64,000 nt of DNA from Ilumatobacter sp. (GTDB taxonomy: Bacteria; Actinomycetota; Acidimicrobiia; Acidimicrobiales; Ilumatobacteraceae), in assembly GCA_018666235.1 (NCBI GenBank), contig JABJAB010000072.1, forward strand, positions 1 to 64,000, given 5' to 3'. The number at the start of each line of letters is the position of its first letter. Within the stretch, counting starts at the first letter, position 1. Position numbers and translations under genes: made by a program. Below, piece by piece: positions 17,205 to 27,012 of this stretch. The notes below the pieces were generated by a model that had not been told where the DNA came from, made no database searches, and saw only the letters and a list, made by a program, of their open reading frames with translations.

Positions 17205-18038
17205 TCAGAGCGTGGAGATGCCGCCGTCGACGGGAATGACGGTGCCGGTGGTGTAGGCGCTGGCTCGGCTGGACAAGAAGATCACGGTGCCGGCGATGTC
17301 TTGCGGCGTGCCCACCCGCTTGCGCGGGTTCGTGCCCTCAACCATGTTGCGGTTGTCCTCGTCGTCGAGCATGTAGGCCATCATCTTTGATGGGAACGGA
17401 CCAGGAGCGATCGAGTTGAGCAGGATGTGCTCACCGACCAAGTGGGAGGCCATATGCCGCGTCATCATGTGAATGGCGGCCTTGGACGCCGAGTACGAGT
17501 AGTTGTCGCCGACCGGGACTCGGATGCCGTCGATCGATCCAATCATCACGACACGCGCCGGGTCCTCGTCCGAGGCGCCTGCTTTCAGCTGCGGGAGGAA
17601 TGCCTGGGTCAGCATGAACGGCGCCTTGACGTTGATGTCCATTACCTTGTCGAAGCCCATCTCGGGGAATTCGCCGAGTGGAGCGCCCCACGCAGCTCCG
17701 GCGTTGTTGACCAGGATGTCGAGCTGGTTCTCGTTCTCAGAGAACGCACTGACCAGGGACGCAATACCGGCAGCAGTCGACATGTCGGCCGGAATCGAGA
17801 TGCACTCGCCGTGTCCGGGCTCAGCCTGCGACAACTCTGCGGCCGCCGCATCACACTGTGCGGCTTTTCGCGCAGTGATGTAGACCTTCACGCCATTGGC
17901 AACCAGGCCGGCCGCGATCATGTAGCCGATGCCGCGCGAGCCTCCGGTGACTACGGCGACCTTGCCGGACAGACCGAACAGGCTCTTGAGATCGAGCGGC
18001 GCGTGGTCGGTGTTGCGGTAGTTGGCGTCTTGAGTCAT
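17205..18038 (-). CDS. SDR family oxidoreductase (FabG-like)
   Basis: The 277-residue protein is a classical SDR: TGGSRGIGYMIAAGLVANG for NAD(P), NNAGAAWGAPLGEFPE, Ser in VMIGSIDG, and YSASKAAIHMM for the active-site Tyr and Lys; it ends with PVDGGISTL. The open frame extends far upstream, but the ATG at 18038 gives the normal length and clears the divergent gene at 18114. Substrate unknown; such enzymes often act on 3-oxoacyl or sugar ketones. Confidence 0.87.
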   Translation of the reverse strand: MTQDANYRNTDHAPLDLKSLFGLSGKVAVVTGGSRGIGYMIAAGLVANGVKVYITARKAAQCDAAAAELSQAEPGHGECISIPADMSTAAGIASLVSAFSENENQLDILVNNAGAAWGAPLGEFPEMGFDKVMDINVKAPFMLTQAFLPQLKAGASDEDPARVVMIGSIDGIRVPVGDNYSYSASKAAIHMMTRHMASHLVGEHILLNSIAPGPFPSKMMAYMLDDEDNRNMVEGTNPRKRVGTPQDIAGTVIFLSSRASAYTTGTVIPVDGGISTL

Positions 18039-18113
18039 GCCCCGGTTGTAGTCGGTTGACGCGCAGCAGCTCCAACCGGCTGACACCGTCGAACCGCGGT
18101 CTGTCATGCTGGA

Positions 18114-19235
18114 ATGATGGATCACGCACTTCTCGTCGAACGCAAGGTCATCGGCACCACCAAGACCGTCGAGATGGCCGAACAGCCGCTCGATGAGAAT
18201 CAGGTCCGGCTGCGTATCGATCGATTTGCCGTGACCGCCAACAACATCACCTACGCCGTGTTCGGTGACATGCTTGCGTACTGGGAATTCTTTCCCACCG
18301 AGCTGCCGTTCGGTCAGGTGCCGGCGATGGGCTGGGCCGAAGTCGTCGAGTCGAACAACCCCGACATCGCCGTTGGCGGTCGCTACTACGGATGGTTCCC
18401 CATGGCATCGACCACGGTCATCACCGCCACGTTGGTGAGCGACGGGTTCCGCGACGACGGTGCCCACCGGCAGCCGCACGCGCCGGTGTATCGCTCATAC
18501 GTCGACACGAAGCGCGACGCGATGTACGACGCTGCCGACGACGGTGAAGACCGCCACGTGCTGCTCCGCGGGCTGTTCCTCACCGGCTACCTCGCCGAAG
18601 AGTTCTTTGCCGATTCTGGTGGCGGCACCGACAACGGCGAACCGGCCTACTTCGGCGCAACGCAGGTCGTCGTACTGTCCGCATCGTCGAAGACGGCAAT
18701 CGGGTTTGCCCAGCGTGCTGCGGAACGTGGCGTCGCCAAGGTCATCGGACTGACTTCGGCTGGCAACGCTGACTTCGTGCGCGGCCTCGGCTACTACGAC
18801 CAGGTCGTCACCTACGACGAGGTCGCCGACATCGATGCGTCTGTCGCAACAGTGTCCATCGACATGGCGGGCAATCCAACGGTGCTTGGATCGGTGCACA
18901 CCCATCTTGGCGACCAGCTCAAGTATTCGATGACCGTCGGCCGCAGCCACCATGACGCGCCCGATGTCGATGCTGCAACTGCGGCTCAGTTGCCCGGCCC
19001 ACAGCCAGAGCTGTTTTTTGCTCCGTCGGAGGTCGGTCGACGCTTGGAGCAGTGGGGACGCGAGGTGTACCAACAGCGATGCGCCGATGCGCTCACATCG
19101 TTCGTCGAAGGCAGCCGTACCTGGCTGTCGATCGACCACCGCACCGGCTCCGACGGAGCTGCAGCAGCGTGGGCCGACGTGCACGACGGCAACGTCGCAC
19201 CGAGTGTTGGCGTCGTGGTGTTGCCGAACGCCTGA
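18114..19235 (+). CDS. DUF2855 family protein
   Basis: The 373-residue protein matches the DUF2855 family. Its N terminus (RFAVTANNITYAVFGDMLAYWEFFP) and central Rossmann-like region (QVVVLSASSKTAIGFAQRAA) resemble zinc-free medium-chain reductases, and the conserved HTHLGDQLKYSMTVG element is present. The family has no agreed function; a quinone-reductase-like role is a guess from fold. Its start (ATG 18114 or 18117) lies 75 bases from the divergent SDR. Confidence 0.82.
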   Translation: MMDHALLVERKVIGTTKTVEMAEQPLDENQVRLRIDRFAVTANNITYAVFGDMLAYWEFFPTELPFGQVPAMGWAEVVESNNPDIAVGGRYYGWFPMASTTVITATLVSDGFRDDGAHRQPHAPVYRSYVDTKRDAMYDAADDGEDRHVLLRGLFLTGYLAEEFFADSGGGTDNGEPAYFGATQVVVLSASSKTAIGFAQRAAERGVAKVIGLTSAGNADFVRGLGYYDQVVTYDEVADIDASVATVSIDMAGNPTVLGSVHTHLGDQLKYSMTVGRSHHDAPDVDAATAAQLPGPQPELFFAPSEVGRRLEQWGREVYQQRCADALTSFVEGSRTWLSIDHRTGSDGAAAAWADVHDGNVAPSVGVVVLPNA

Positions 19236-19291
19236 CCGCCTGCCCGTTTCATCCCGAGGTAGAACGGACGGGGCGGCCGTAACCTCACCTG

Positions 19292-20527
19292 GTGCTCGAA
19301 TCGCTCCCGCAGGTCTCTGACCGCCGCCTCGCCGTCCGCATCACCGCGGACGCGCTCCGGCACGTACGCGCGGGACACCCCTGGGTGTTTGATGAGTCGG
19401 TCGCATCGGTGAATCATGATGGTGCCCCGGGCGACCTCGCGGTCATCTTCGACAACGATCGACGGTTCGCCGCGATTGGCCTCTATGACCCGAACGGTCC
19501 GATCGCCATCCGCATCCTGCACGTCGGCAAGCCTGCAACCATCGATGCAGACTTCTGGACGCAAGCAATCGCCGCGGCTCGACAGATCCGCCAACCACTC
19601 GTGGACGCCGAGTCCGCTGGGCACCCGGCTTTCAGGCTGATCAACGGCGAAAACGACGGGTTGCCCGGCTTCGTGGTCGACCAGTACGACACCACGCTCG
19701 TCGTCAAGTTGTACTCGCCGGTCTGGTTTCCGCACCTGGCCCTGTTGACAGATGTGCTGATGACCACCACCGATGCAACGTCGGTGGTCCTCCGGCTCGG
19801 GCGCAACGTCGCTGCCGGTGAGACCTACGGACTCGATGACGGCGACGTGATTGCCGGAGAGATTCCCGACGGGCCTGTGTTGTTCACGGAAGGCGGGCTC
19901 ATTTTCGAGGCCGACGTTCGCACCGGACAGAAGACGGGCCACTTCCTCGATCAACGTGCTAATCGGCTCCGGCTCGGACGGCTCTCTCGCGATCGCGACG
20001 TCTTGGACGTGTTCGCGTCAACAGGCGGCTTCAGTGTGCACGCCGCCGCAGGGGGAGCGCGCAGCGTCCACAGCGTCGACATCTCCGCCCCGACGCTTGC
20101 GATTGCCGAGCGCAACATGGCCCACAACGCGGCACGAGCCGAGGTGGCCGCGTGTGAACACACCACCGAAGTCGGCGATGCCTTCGATGTGATGATCGCC
20201 CTCGCCCGGGCTGGGAAGACCTACGACATCGTGATTGTCGATCCGCCGTCGTTCGCACAAAAACAGTCGAGTGTCGACGTTGCCGTGCGGGCCTACACCC
20301 GGCTCACCCACATTGGACTTCGCCTCGTGCGTCCCGGTGGAATCTTCGTCCAGGCCTCGTGCTCGAGCCGGGTCTCTGCCGACTTGTTCTATGCGACGGT
20401 GCTGGATGCTGCCGACGCGGCGGGCCGCGACCTCCGCCAGCTCGTCCGCACGGGCCACGACATCGACCACCCGGTCACCTTCCCCGAGGGCGCCTATTTG
20501 AAAGCCGGCTTCTTCCGCGCTCTCTGA
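19292..20527 (+). CDS. class I SAM-dependent rRNA methyltransferase, RlmI-like
   Basis: The 411-residue protein has an N-terminal PUA-like domain (about 1-90, RHVRAGHPWVFDESVAS), a linking EEHD-type domain, and a methyltransferase domain with motif I DVFASTGGFSVHAAAGGA, motif II VDIS and motif IV DPPSFAQ. RlmI methylates C1962 of 23S rRNA, and this layout is diagnostic of the COG1092 family. A GTG start at 19292 gives the full PUA domain. A related target site cannot be excluded. Confidence 0.88.
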   Translation: MLESLPQVSDRRLAVRITADALRHVRAGHPWVFDESVASVNHDGAPGDLAVIFDNDRRFAAIGLYDPNGPIAIRILHVGKPATIDADFWTQAIAAARQIRQPLVDAESAGHPAFRLINGENDGLPGFVVDQYDTTLVVKLYSPVWFPHLALLTDVLMTTTDATSVVLRLGRNVAAGETYGLDDGDVIAGEIPDGPVLFTEGGLIFEADVRTGQKTGHFLDQRANRLRLGRLSRDRDVLDVFASTGGFSVHAAAGGARSVHSVDISAPTLAIAERNMAHNAARAEVAACEHTTEVGDAFDVMIALARAGKTYDIVIVDPPSFAQKQSSVDVAVRAYTRLTHIGLRLVRPGGIFVQASCSSRVSADLFYATVLDAADAAGRDLRQLVRTGHDIDHPVTFPEGAYLKAGFFRAL

Positions 20528-20562
20528 GATGCTCGCGACCTCGCTGGCGTACGCTCGGCGAC

Positions 20563-21462
20563 ATGGCATCGGTGGAAGCAAACGGCATTACGATCGAATA
20601 CGAGACAACTGGCGAAGGCGAACCGCTGCTGATGGTGATGGGCCTGGGTGGCCAGCTCACTGACTGGTCCGATGGATTCATCGACCGGTTCGTTGCTGCA
20701 GGTTTCCAAGTGATCACGTTCGACAATCGTGATCAGGGTCTCTCCACCGAGTTCGACTGGGAGCCGCCCACCCAAACGCGAGCGGTGCTTGCAACGCTGG
20801 TCAAGCGTCCGCCAAAGGCCGGCTACCTGATCACCGATATGGCCAATGACGCCATCGGTCTGCTTGACGCGCTCGGTATTGAGCAAGCACATGTCGTGGG
20901 GATGTCGATGGGCGGCATGATCGCGCAGACCATCGCAATCGAGCATCCGCAGCGTGTGCGATCACTGACGTCGATCATGTCCAACACCGGTGACCGCAAG
21001 AGCGGTCGGATCGCTCCGTCAATCATGCCGAAGCTGGCAAAAATGCCGACGCCGAACCGCGCGACCGCAGCGCAGCGCTCGGTCGACATGTTTGCCCTCT
21101 TCAGCGGGTCCCACTTCGACCCGTCAGAGCATCTGCGCCGCTCCCAGATCAGCGTCGACCGGTCATTTCGGCCTGCGGGCACAGGCCGCCAGACGGCGGC
21201 CATCATGGCGAGTCCGGACCGAACACCAGCGCTGCGCAAGCTTGACCTTCCCGCGCTCGTCATCCATGGGTTGATGGACAAATTGGTGCGGCCGAGCGGT
21301 GGTACGGCAACTGCTGCGGCGATTCCTGGCTCTCGGCTGTTGATGTTCCCTGACATGGGCCACGACGTGCCCGAGCCGCGCCAGCAAGAAATCGTTGACG
21401 CCATCCGGCGCAACGCCGACTCCGCCCGACCAGCCGCTCGCTCGTCGTCGACGAGTCGCTAG
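20563..21462 (+). CDS. alpha/beta hydrolase
   Basis: The 299-residue protein has MVMGLGGQLTDWSDGF (oxyanion region), TFDNRDQGLST, the nucleophile elbow GMSMGGMIAQ, and the late Asp and His in HGLMDKLVRPSGG and PDMGHDVPEP. This is the full catalytic triad of the alpha/beta hydrolase fold; the closest types are aclacinomycin methylesterase-like and haloperoxidase-like enzymes. ATG 20563 starts at the first strand. Its 3' end overlaps the convergent membrane-protein gene by four bases. Confidence 0.85.
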   Translation: MASVEANGITIEYETTGEGEPLLMVMGLGGQLTDWSDGFIDRFVAAGFQVITFDNRDQGLSTEFDWEPPTQTRAVLATLVKRPPKAGYLITDMANDAIGLLDALGIEQAHVVGMSMGGMIAQTIAIEHPQRVRSLTSIMSNTGDRKSGRIAPSIMPKLAKMPTPNRATAAQRSVDMFALFSGSHFDPSEHLRRSQISVDRSFRPAGTGRQTAAIMASPDRTPALRKLDLPALVIHGLMDKLVRPSGGTATAAAIPGSRLLMFPDMGHDVPEPRQQEIVDAIRRNADSARPAARSSSTSR

Positions 21463-22940
21463 TCGTCGACGAGAATGTGTCCGACCGGAACCGCGCGGCG
21501 GACGTAGCCGAGTACCGGTGAGGCCCGCACGGTTGCGTTCGCTCCCTGGGGGATGGCATTGCGCTCGCCTGCGCGCCATGCCACAACCGTGTCTGAGGTC
21601 CCATCGTCGATTGCCACGAACAGCGTGTATCGATCGCGTTCGATGAGCCTGCGAATCAAACGAGGTAGTGGCGCCACTTCGGCAGGTTGACGAGCCCGGA
21701 GCACGACGCCGGTCCGTTCGACGGTGCTGAACACGTCGGCAGCGCCAGCGATGGCAACGAAGACGCCGGCCAGGATGGGGACGAACGTGAGCACGGTGAG
21801 CCCTGTTGCCACGTCTGCGATGAGCCAGTCCTGTTCCGGGAAGCGCTCGTACAACGAATCCAGAGTGTCGCCACGGGCGGCGTCGCTGAAGAACCGTCGG
21901 AGACGCAATCCGACGAACGCAGCGACGAGTCCGGCGACCATCGCGACCACGGGGTGCAGGCCGTACCCGAGACGCGTTGGATATTTCACTCGCACCAAAC
22001 GTGCGTGCTGGCCAACGTTGCTCCACGCGCGGTGGTGGTCTTCGCGGGCCAAGGGCAGCTCGACCGCTGCGCCCTCGGCGAGGCACATCGCCGAGGCGTA
22101 GCCGAGACTGCGATCACCGACCTCGATCGCGCTGGGGGCCATCGGCCCGTAGTCGGCCTCGACCAGCTGCTGACGGACTGCCAGCCATTCTCGCGTCGCC
22201 GCAAGGCCCGCCTCGGTATGAGTGAGGGAGTGGTCGATGGCGTGACGAACGATGCGATAGCCAAGTGCCGCCACGCCGAGGAGCGCTGCGAAGAACCACG
22301 CCCGACGCTCGATCGAGTCGACGACGGCGACATCGACGTCACCGTCGCGCGCCGCCCAGATGATCAACCCAGCGAGAACGACGAGCACGGCAGGGGCAGC
22401 CAGCAGCTGCGCCGTCCAACGTCGACGCAAGAGTCCGGCCTGCTGGGCGTCGTCGACAACGAGGGAACGGAACCGACGCCACCATGCACCCTTGACGTCA
22501 ACTGCCAGAAATCGCACGGGAATCGCTCGGTCGGTCGTGAACCGGGCCATCACGTGTTGCAGTACGAGGCGCTCGTGGGGGAGGAGCGCATCTCCCTCAT
22601 AGGCCGTGGCAGCGGGTCGCACCCGACCCAGGTCATCATCGTCGTCGGCCGGTGGCAGTAGGCGCAGCCAGCCGCGAGCGGCCAGATCGATGAGGGTGGC
22701 CCGGAACCCTGATGCCGTCAGCGTTGCATCATTGGTCAACATGTTGACGACGGCGGGTGATTCTCTGCGGAGCTCGCCGGGGTGATCCGCCGGCTGCGGG
22801 CGAGTGGGAGCGACGTGACGTTCAGCGAACCAGAGGCCGATCGCCGCGATGGCGAGCAGGAGGATTCCAATGACGAGGCCGCGACCGGATGGCGTAGCGG
22901 AGACCACGTCCCAACCCAGCGCCACCATGCCGATCAACAT
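21459..22940 (-). CDS. DUF2207-like predicted membrane protein
   Basis: The 493-residue protein has a membrane segment at about 5-35, a winged-helix-like soluble segment (TASGFRATLIDLAARGWLRL then PHERLVLQHV), two helices at about 165-230 and two more at about 330-400. The organisation, with a DUF2207-type soluble domain flanked by membrane helices, fits predicted membrane proteins of unknown function. The N-terminal signal-like stretch of the full family is short here. The ATG at 22940 was taken because upstream residues look non-coding. Confidence 0.65.
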   Translation of the reverse strand: MLIGMVALGWDVVSATPSGRGLVIGILLLAIAAIGLWFAERHVAPTRPQPADHPGELRRESPAVVNMLTNDATLTASGFRATLIDLAARGWLRLLPPADDDDDLGRVRPAATAYEGDALLPHERLVLQHVMARFTTDRAIPVRFLAVDVKGAWWRRFRSLVVDDAQQAGLLRRRWTAQLLAAPAVLVVLAGLIIWAARDGDVDVAVVDSIERRAWFFAALLGVAALGYRIVRHAIDHSLTHTEAGLAATREWLAVRQQLVEADYGPMAPSAIEVGDRSLGYASAMCLAEGAAVELPLAREDHHRAWSNVGQHARLVRVKYPTRLGYGLHPVVAMVAGLVAAFVGLRLRRFFSDAARGDTLDSLYERFPEQDWLIADVATGLTVLTFVPILAGVFVAIAGAADVFSTVERTGVVLRARQPAEVAPLPRLIRRLIERDRYTLFVAIDDGTSDTVVAWRAGERNAIPQGANATVRASPVLGYVRRAVPVGHILVDD

Positions 22941-23022
22941 TGCGACATTGTGGCAGCCGCCAGCGCGCGGCGCAGCTTCTTTGACGAAAGCCGGGGAATC
23001 TTGAAAGAGCTGGGCACGGTGG

Positions 23023-24084
23023 TCACGTGCCGGCGTGATCGCCGATCGTTTCTGATCCGTCGCCGGTGTTTGCCTCGCTCTCGCCGCGCATCCACACGGT
23101 GCGTTGTGGGAACGGAATTTCGATCCCGGCATTGTCGAACGACGATTTGAGTGCTTCACGCAGCCGTCGCTGCAGAGCCCACTGCGAGCCCGGTGTGGTC
23201 TTCACGATCATGCGCATCGTGATGCCGTCAGCACCCAAGGCTTCGACGCCGAGCACAATCGGATCCTCAAGTACGTCCGCCCTCCACGCTTCGGATCGGC
23301 ACACCTCCTGTGTGGTGCTCAGCATCAGCTCACGCGTTTCGTCAAGGTCGCTGTCGTACGCGACATCGACATCGACGAGCGCAACCGACCAGAGTTGGGA
23401 CGTGTTGCCGACCCGTCGAACTTCACCGTTGGGCACGTGCCAGACAGTTCCGTTGAGGCCGCGGAGCCTGGTGACTCGAAGCGTCACCTCTTCGACTTCA
23501 CCAATTGCCTCGCCGAGATCGACGAAATCGCCAATCCCATATTGGTCCTCGACCAGCATGAACAGTCCGGCAATACAGTCCTTGACCAAACCTTGGGCAC
23601 CGAACCCAAGAGCCACGCCAGCGATGCCAGCCCCGGCGATGAATGGGCCAAGATCGAAACCCAGTTCACCAATGATCAAGATGGTCGCGACCGTCCAGAT
23701 CAACACCGCCAGCGTGCTGCCGACGACGTTCGCGATCGAGGCGGCCCGGGCCTGCCGGCGGGGATCGGGTTCCTCGCCGCTGATCGTCTCGGGGAGATCA
23801 ATGCCGATCTGGCGGAGACGACGAGCAGCTGCTGAGCTGTCGGAGTCCACGAATTTCTCGACCGCACGAAAGACATAACGTCGGGCGAGCCGACTTGATA
23901 TCCACGCAACGGCGAGAATGATCAGAATCGTGAGCGGCCGATGAAGCACCCAGTCAACGACTTGGGTCAAGTCCTCGTTGCCGTCAGTGAGGTCGTACAC
24001 CTGCTCGCAAATGAACGAGGGGTCATCACCGCATCCCTCCTCGAGTGTTTCGAGCAATCCTGGCGTCGCGGCAAATGCAAGCAC
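23023..24084 (-). CDS. small-conductance mechanosensitive channel (MscS family)
   Basis: The product is about 353 residues. There are helices at about 45-70 and 130-160, the pore-lining TM3 with FIAGAGIAGVALGFGAQGLV, then the beta domain motif MLVEDQYGIGDFVDLGEA and the mixed alpha/beta C-terminal domain. MscS channels open on membrane tension to release solutes after osmotic downshock. The start is uncertain: the GTG at 24084 avoids running into the divergent acyl-CoA dehydrogenase promoter region. Confidence 0.88.
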   Translation of the reverse strand: MLAFAATPGLLETLEEGCGDDPSFICEQVYDLTDGNEDLTQVVDWVLHRPLTILIILAVAWISSRLARRYVFRAVEKFVDSDSSAAARRLRQIGIDLPETISGEEPDPRRQARAASIANVVGSTLAVLIWTVATILIIGELGFDLGPFIAGAGIAGVALGFGAQGLVKDCIAGLFMLVEDQYGIGDFVDLGEAIGEVEEVTLRVTRLRGLNGTVWHVPNGEVRRVGNTSQLWSVALVDVDVAYDSDLDETRELMLSTTQEVCRSEAWRADVLEDPIVLGVEALGADGITMRMIVKTTPGSQWALQRRLREALKSSFDNAGIEIPFPQRTVWMRGESEANTGDGSETIGDHAGT

Positions 24085-24211
24085 GCTTCGAAGGTACCCA
24101 GCACGAAGATACGGAAGCGGGATGCTGGCAGGGTCTCTTCGGCGTCCATGACGTGACGTGTGTCGTCGGGCCAACTTCGTGACGACAACGGCCTTCTGCG
24201 ACACTGCACGA

Positions 24212-25456
24212 ATGACCGCAACACTCAACGAGACCGACGCCGCTGCCGGATCGAGATCCGTCGATCCCGAGACGCAACGGGTCAATGATGCGCTCGACGC
24301 GCTGCTCGCCGCTCACGACCCCTCGACAATGGACAACGCCGAATTTCGTGGCGCTCGATTCGACGCCGGACTGGCCTGGGTCCACTTTGCCGAAGGTGAC
24401 GGAGGACTCGGGCTGCGCCCCGAATTGAACCGCATCGTCGAGCGTCGCCTGAAGGAGGCCGGAGCGAAGCCGACTGACCCGAGCACGTTCTTCATGGCGC
24501 TGGCAGGGCCGACGATTGCGACGCACGGCGATGACGCCGTGAAAGAACGCTTTCTCCGCCCGATGTTCACCGGCGAAGAGAAGTGGTGTCAGCTGTTTTC
24601 CGAGCCTGGTGCAGGATCTGACTTTGCTGGACTCGGTACCCGCGCCGAGCGCGACGGCGACGAATGGATCGTCAACGGCCAAAAGGTGTGGAACACGTTG
24701 GCGCACGTCGCTGATTTCGGGATGCTGGTCACCCGCACAGATCCTGAGGCACCGAAGCACAAGGGCATGACCTACTTCGCACTCGACATGCGCGCCGAGG
24801 GTGTCGAAGTTCGGCCATTGCGTCAGATCACGGGTGAGGCAGAGTTCAACGAGGTCTACATGACCGACGTCCGCGTGCCGGACGACTGTCGCGTCGGAGC
24901 GGTCGGCGAAGGCTGGCGGGCCAGCCTGACCACGCTGATGAACGAGCGCAACGCCATTGGCGGCGGCGGCGGCGGTGTGCCCCGGCGCGGCGGCGCGGCG
25001 AACGACGCCGTCGAAGTATGGGAAGCCATGGACGAGTCACGCAAGGACCCGGCCACCAAGGATCGACTGATGCAGTTCTGGGTTGAGGCCGAAGTCGGCC
25101 GCCTGACCAACATGCGCGCAAGCCAGAACGCGCGGTCCGGAAACCCCGGCCCTGAAATGTCGATTGCCAAGCTGGCGTACTCGCAACTGAACATGGGGCT
25201 GTACGAGTTCTGTATGAACTTGCTCGGCGCCGACGCCTTGATTGACTACGACTACACCTTCCGTCGTCCTGAGGAATCCATTGCGAGCGGCTCTGCGCAC
25301 GGACTGCGCTACGCGTTTCTCCGAGTTCGTGCAAACTCCATTGAAGGCGGCACGTCAGAGATCATGCGGAACATCCTCGGTGAGCAGGTCCTCGGACTCC
25401 CCGGCGAGCCCCGTGTCGACAAGTCCGTGCCCTGGAACGAAGTTCCGCGCAACTGA
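24212..25456 (+). CDS. acyl-CoA dehydrogenase
   Basis: The 414-residue flavoprotein has CQLFSEPGAGSDFAGLGTRA (FAD and substrate binding) and WIVNGQKVWNT, and the C-terminal IEGGTSEIMRNILGEQVLGL with the Glu that serves as catalytic base in most members. An eight-glycine run and a basic patch (GGGGGGVPRRGG) interrupt the region before the third domain; this is seen in the FadE17-type enzymes of actinobacteria. It begins beta-oxidation-like steps on an unknown acyl-CoA. Divergent from mscS. Confidence 0.88.
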   Translation: MTATLNETDAAAGSRSVDPETQRVNDALDALLAAHDPSTMDNAEFRGARFDAGLAWVHFAEGDGGLGLRPELNRIVERRLKEAGAKPTDPSTFFMALAGPTIATHGDDAVKERFLRPMFTGEEKWCQLFSEPGAGSDFAGLGTRAERDGDEWIVNGQKVWNTLAHVADFGMLVTRTDPEAPKHKGMTYFALDMRAEGVEVRPLRQITGEAEFNEVYMTDVRVPDDCRVGAVGEGWRASLTTLMNERNAIGGGGGGVPRRGGAANDAVEVWEAMDESRKDPATKDRLMQFWVEAEVGRLTNMRASQNARSGNPGPEMSIAKLAYSQLNMGLYEFCMNLLGADALIDYDYTFRRPEESIASGSAHGLRYAFLRVRANSIEGGTSEIMRNILGEQVLGLPGEPRVDKSVPWNEVPRN

Positions 25457-25480
25457 TCAACAATCGGAACTCGCGGTCCA

Positions 25481-25514
25481 CCGACTGCTCTCCGACTGCT
25501 CATTCCGACTGCTC
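25481..25514. repeat. three near-tandem 10-bp repeats upstream of ugd
   Basis: CCGACTGCTC occurs at 25481, 25492 and 25505, about one helical turn apart, in the 203-bp non-coding stretch before the UDP-glucose dehydrogenase gene. Helical phasing would suit a regulator-binding array. Nothing else is evident in that stretch. Confidence 0.7.
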
Positions 25515-25659
25515 TCGGAGGTGTCAGACGTCCGTGGCTCAGTTCGTGTTGGAGGAGCCGTCTCAAGTTCGTTGAGAATCGGCCGATATCCTGACGGGTC
25601 CTGACCTTCGTGGTGCCGGGACCGACGAACGGTTTCATCGGCACGAAAGGGCGGGCGCC

Positions 25660-27012
25660 ATGTCCGACATCATCACTCGAGGTTTCACTCCTATGCCAGA
25701 TTCGTCGATTCGTTTGGGTGTGGTGGGGACCGGCTATGTGGGTTTGACGACGGGTGCGTGTTTTGCGCATATGGGTCATCACGTGGTGTGTGGTGATATT
25801 GATCAGCGCAAGGTCGACATGTTGAATGCTGGCCATATTCCGATTGTGGAGGACGGCTTGGAGCAGGTCGTGACCGATGCTCGAGGGTTGGGTCGTCTCG
25901 AGTTCGTGTTGGGTGCCGAGGCTGCTGCGGTTGATGCCGACATCGTGTTTTTGTGTGTGCCGACGCCGCAGGGTGAGGACGGTTCAGCGGATCTGTCGTA
26001 TATCGAGGCGGCGGCTGGGCAGATTGCGCCGGTGTTGAAGCCTGGTGCGGTGGTGGTGAACAAGTCAACGGTGCCGGTGGGTTCGACGATTGCTGTTGAG
26101 CAGGTGTTGCAGCGATCTGACGTGTTCGTGGTCTCGAATCCGGAGTTTCTGCGTGAGGGCACTGCTGTTGGCGATTTCTTGTTGCCCGATCGGGTGGTGA
26201 TTGGTTCCAGTGACCGTGGGGCAGCGGAGAAGGTTGCTGCGCTCTATGACGGCATCGACACGCCGATCATCATTACGGATCCGTCCTCGGCGGAGACGAT
26301 CAAGTACGCGGCGAACGGTTTCTTGGCGATGAAGATCTCTTTTGTGAATGCGGTGGCTGCGATGTGTGAGGCGGTGGGTGCCGATGTTGCAGCCGTTGTC
26401 GACGGGATTGGTTCTGATAAGCGGATTGGCCGGCAGTTCTTGAATCCGGGCCCGGGTTGGGGCGGGAGTTGTTTCCCGAAGGACTCTCGTGCGTTGGTCA
26501 AGATCGCCGAAGATCATGGCTACAACTTTTCGATGATGCGCGGTGTGGTCGAGGTCAACGACGAACAACGTGCCCGGATGGTCGACAAGGTCGCCAGGGC
26601 GGTGGGTCGACACCATTCGAATTTGGAGGGTGTGACTGTTGGTGCGATGGGGTTGACGTTCAAAGCTGGCACTGATGATTTGCGTGAGTCGCCGGCAATG
26701 GCGATCATTGCCGAGCTGCGCAAGGCTGGGGCGCGTGTGCGGGCGTTCGACCCGACAACGTGCGGTGAGCTCAGTCCACATCAGGCGGTCGCGTTGGATG
26801 GCATCGAGTTGTGTTCGGAGCTGATCGAGGTCGCTGACGGCGCTGACGTGCTGTGTGTGTTCACGGAGTGGCCAGAGTTCGCGAAGATCGATTTGGAAGA
26901 TGTTGCTGAACGGGTGGGTGCGGGGACCACACTGGTGGATATGCGCAACATGTTCGATCCGTGGAACGTCAAGCGAGTCGGACTCGGTTACGACGGCGTC
27001 GGACGCCGATAG
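25660..27012 (+). CDS. ugd: UDP-glucose 6-dehydrogenase
   Basis: This enzyme oxidises UDP-glucose to UDP-glucuronate with two NAD+. The 450-residue product has GVVGTGYVGLTTGACFA for NAD, FLCVPTPQG, the VNKSTVPVGST and NPEFLREGTA substrate motifs, and the catalytic Cys in GPGWGGSCFPKD. A second ATG at 25693 fits the family N terminus equally well. The gene uses many T- and G-ending codons (TTG, GGT, GTG), unlike its C-ending neighbours. It is followed with a one-base overlap by the decarboxylase gene. Confidence 0.93.
   Translation: MSDIITRGFTPMPDSSIRLGVVGTGYVGLTTGACFAHMGHHVVCGDIDQRKVDMLNAGHIPIVEDGLEQVVTDARGLGRLEFVLGAEAAAVDADIVFLCVPTPQGEDGSADLSYIEAAAGQIAPVLKPGAVVVNKSTVPVGSTIAVEQVLQRSDVFVVSNPEFLREGTAVGDFLLPDRVVIGSSDRGAAEKVAALYDGIDTPIIITDPSSAETIKYAANGFLAMKISFVNAVAAMCEAVGADVAAVVDGIGSDKRIGRQFLNPGPGWGGSCFPKDSRALVKIAEDHGYNFSMMRGVVEVNDEQRARMVDKVARAVGRHHSNLEGVTVGAMGLTFKAGTDDLRESPAMAIIAELRKAGARVRAFDPTTCGELSPHQAVALDGIELCSELIEVADGADVLCVFTEWPEFAKIDLEDVAERVGAGTTLVDMRNMFDPWNVKRVGLGYDGVGRR

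Noticed and set aside
18039..18479. N-terminal extension of the SDR at 17205
   Set aside because: The extra 147 residues lack homology pattern and would overlap the divergent DUF2855 gene; ATG 18038 gives the normal SDR length.
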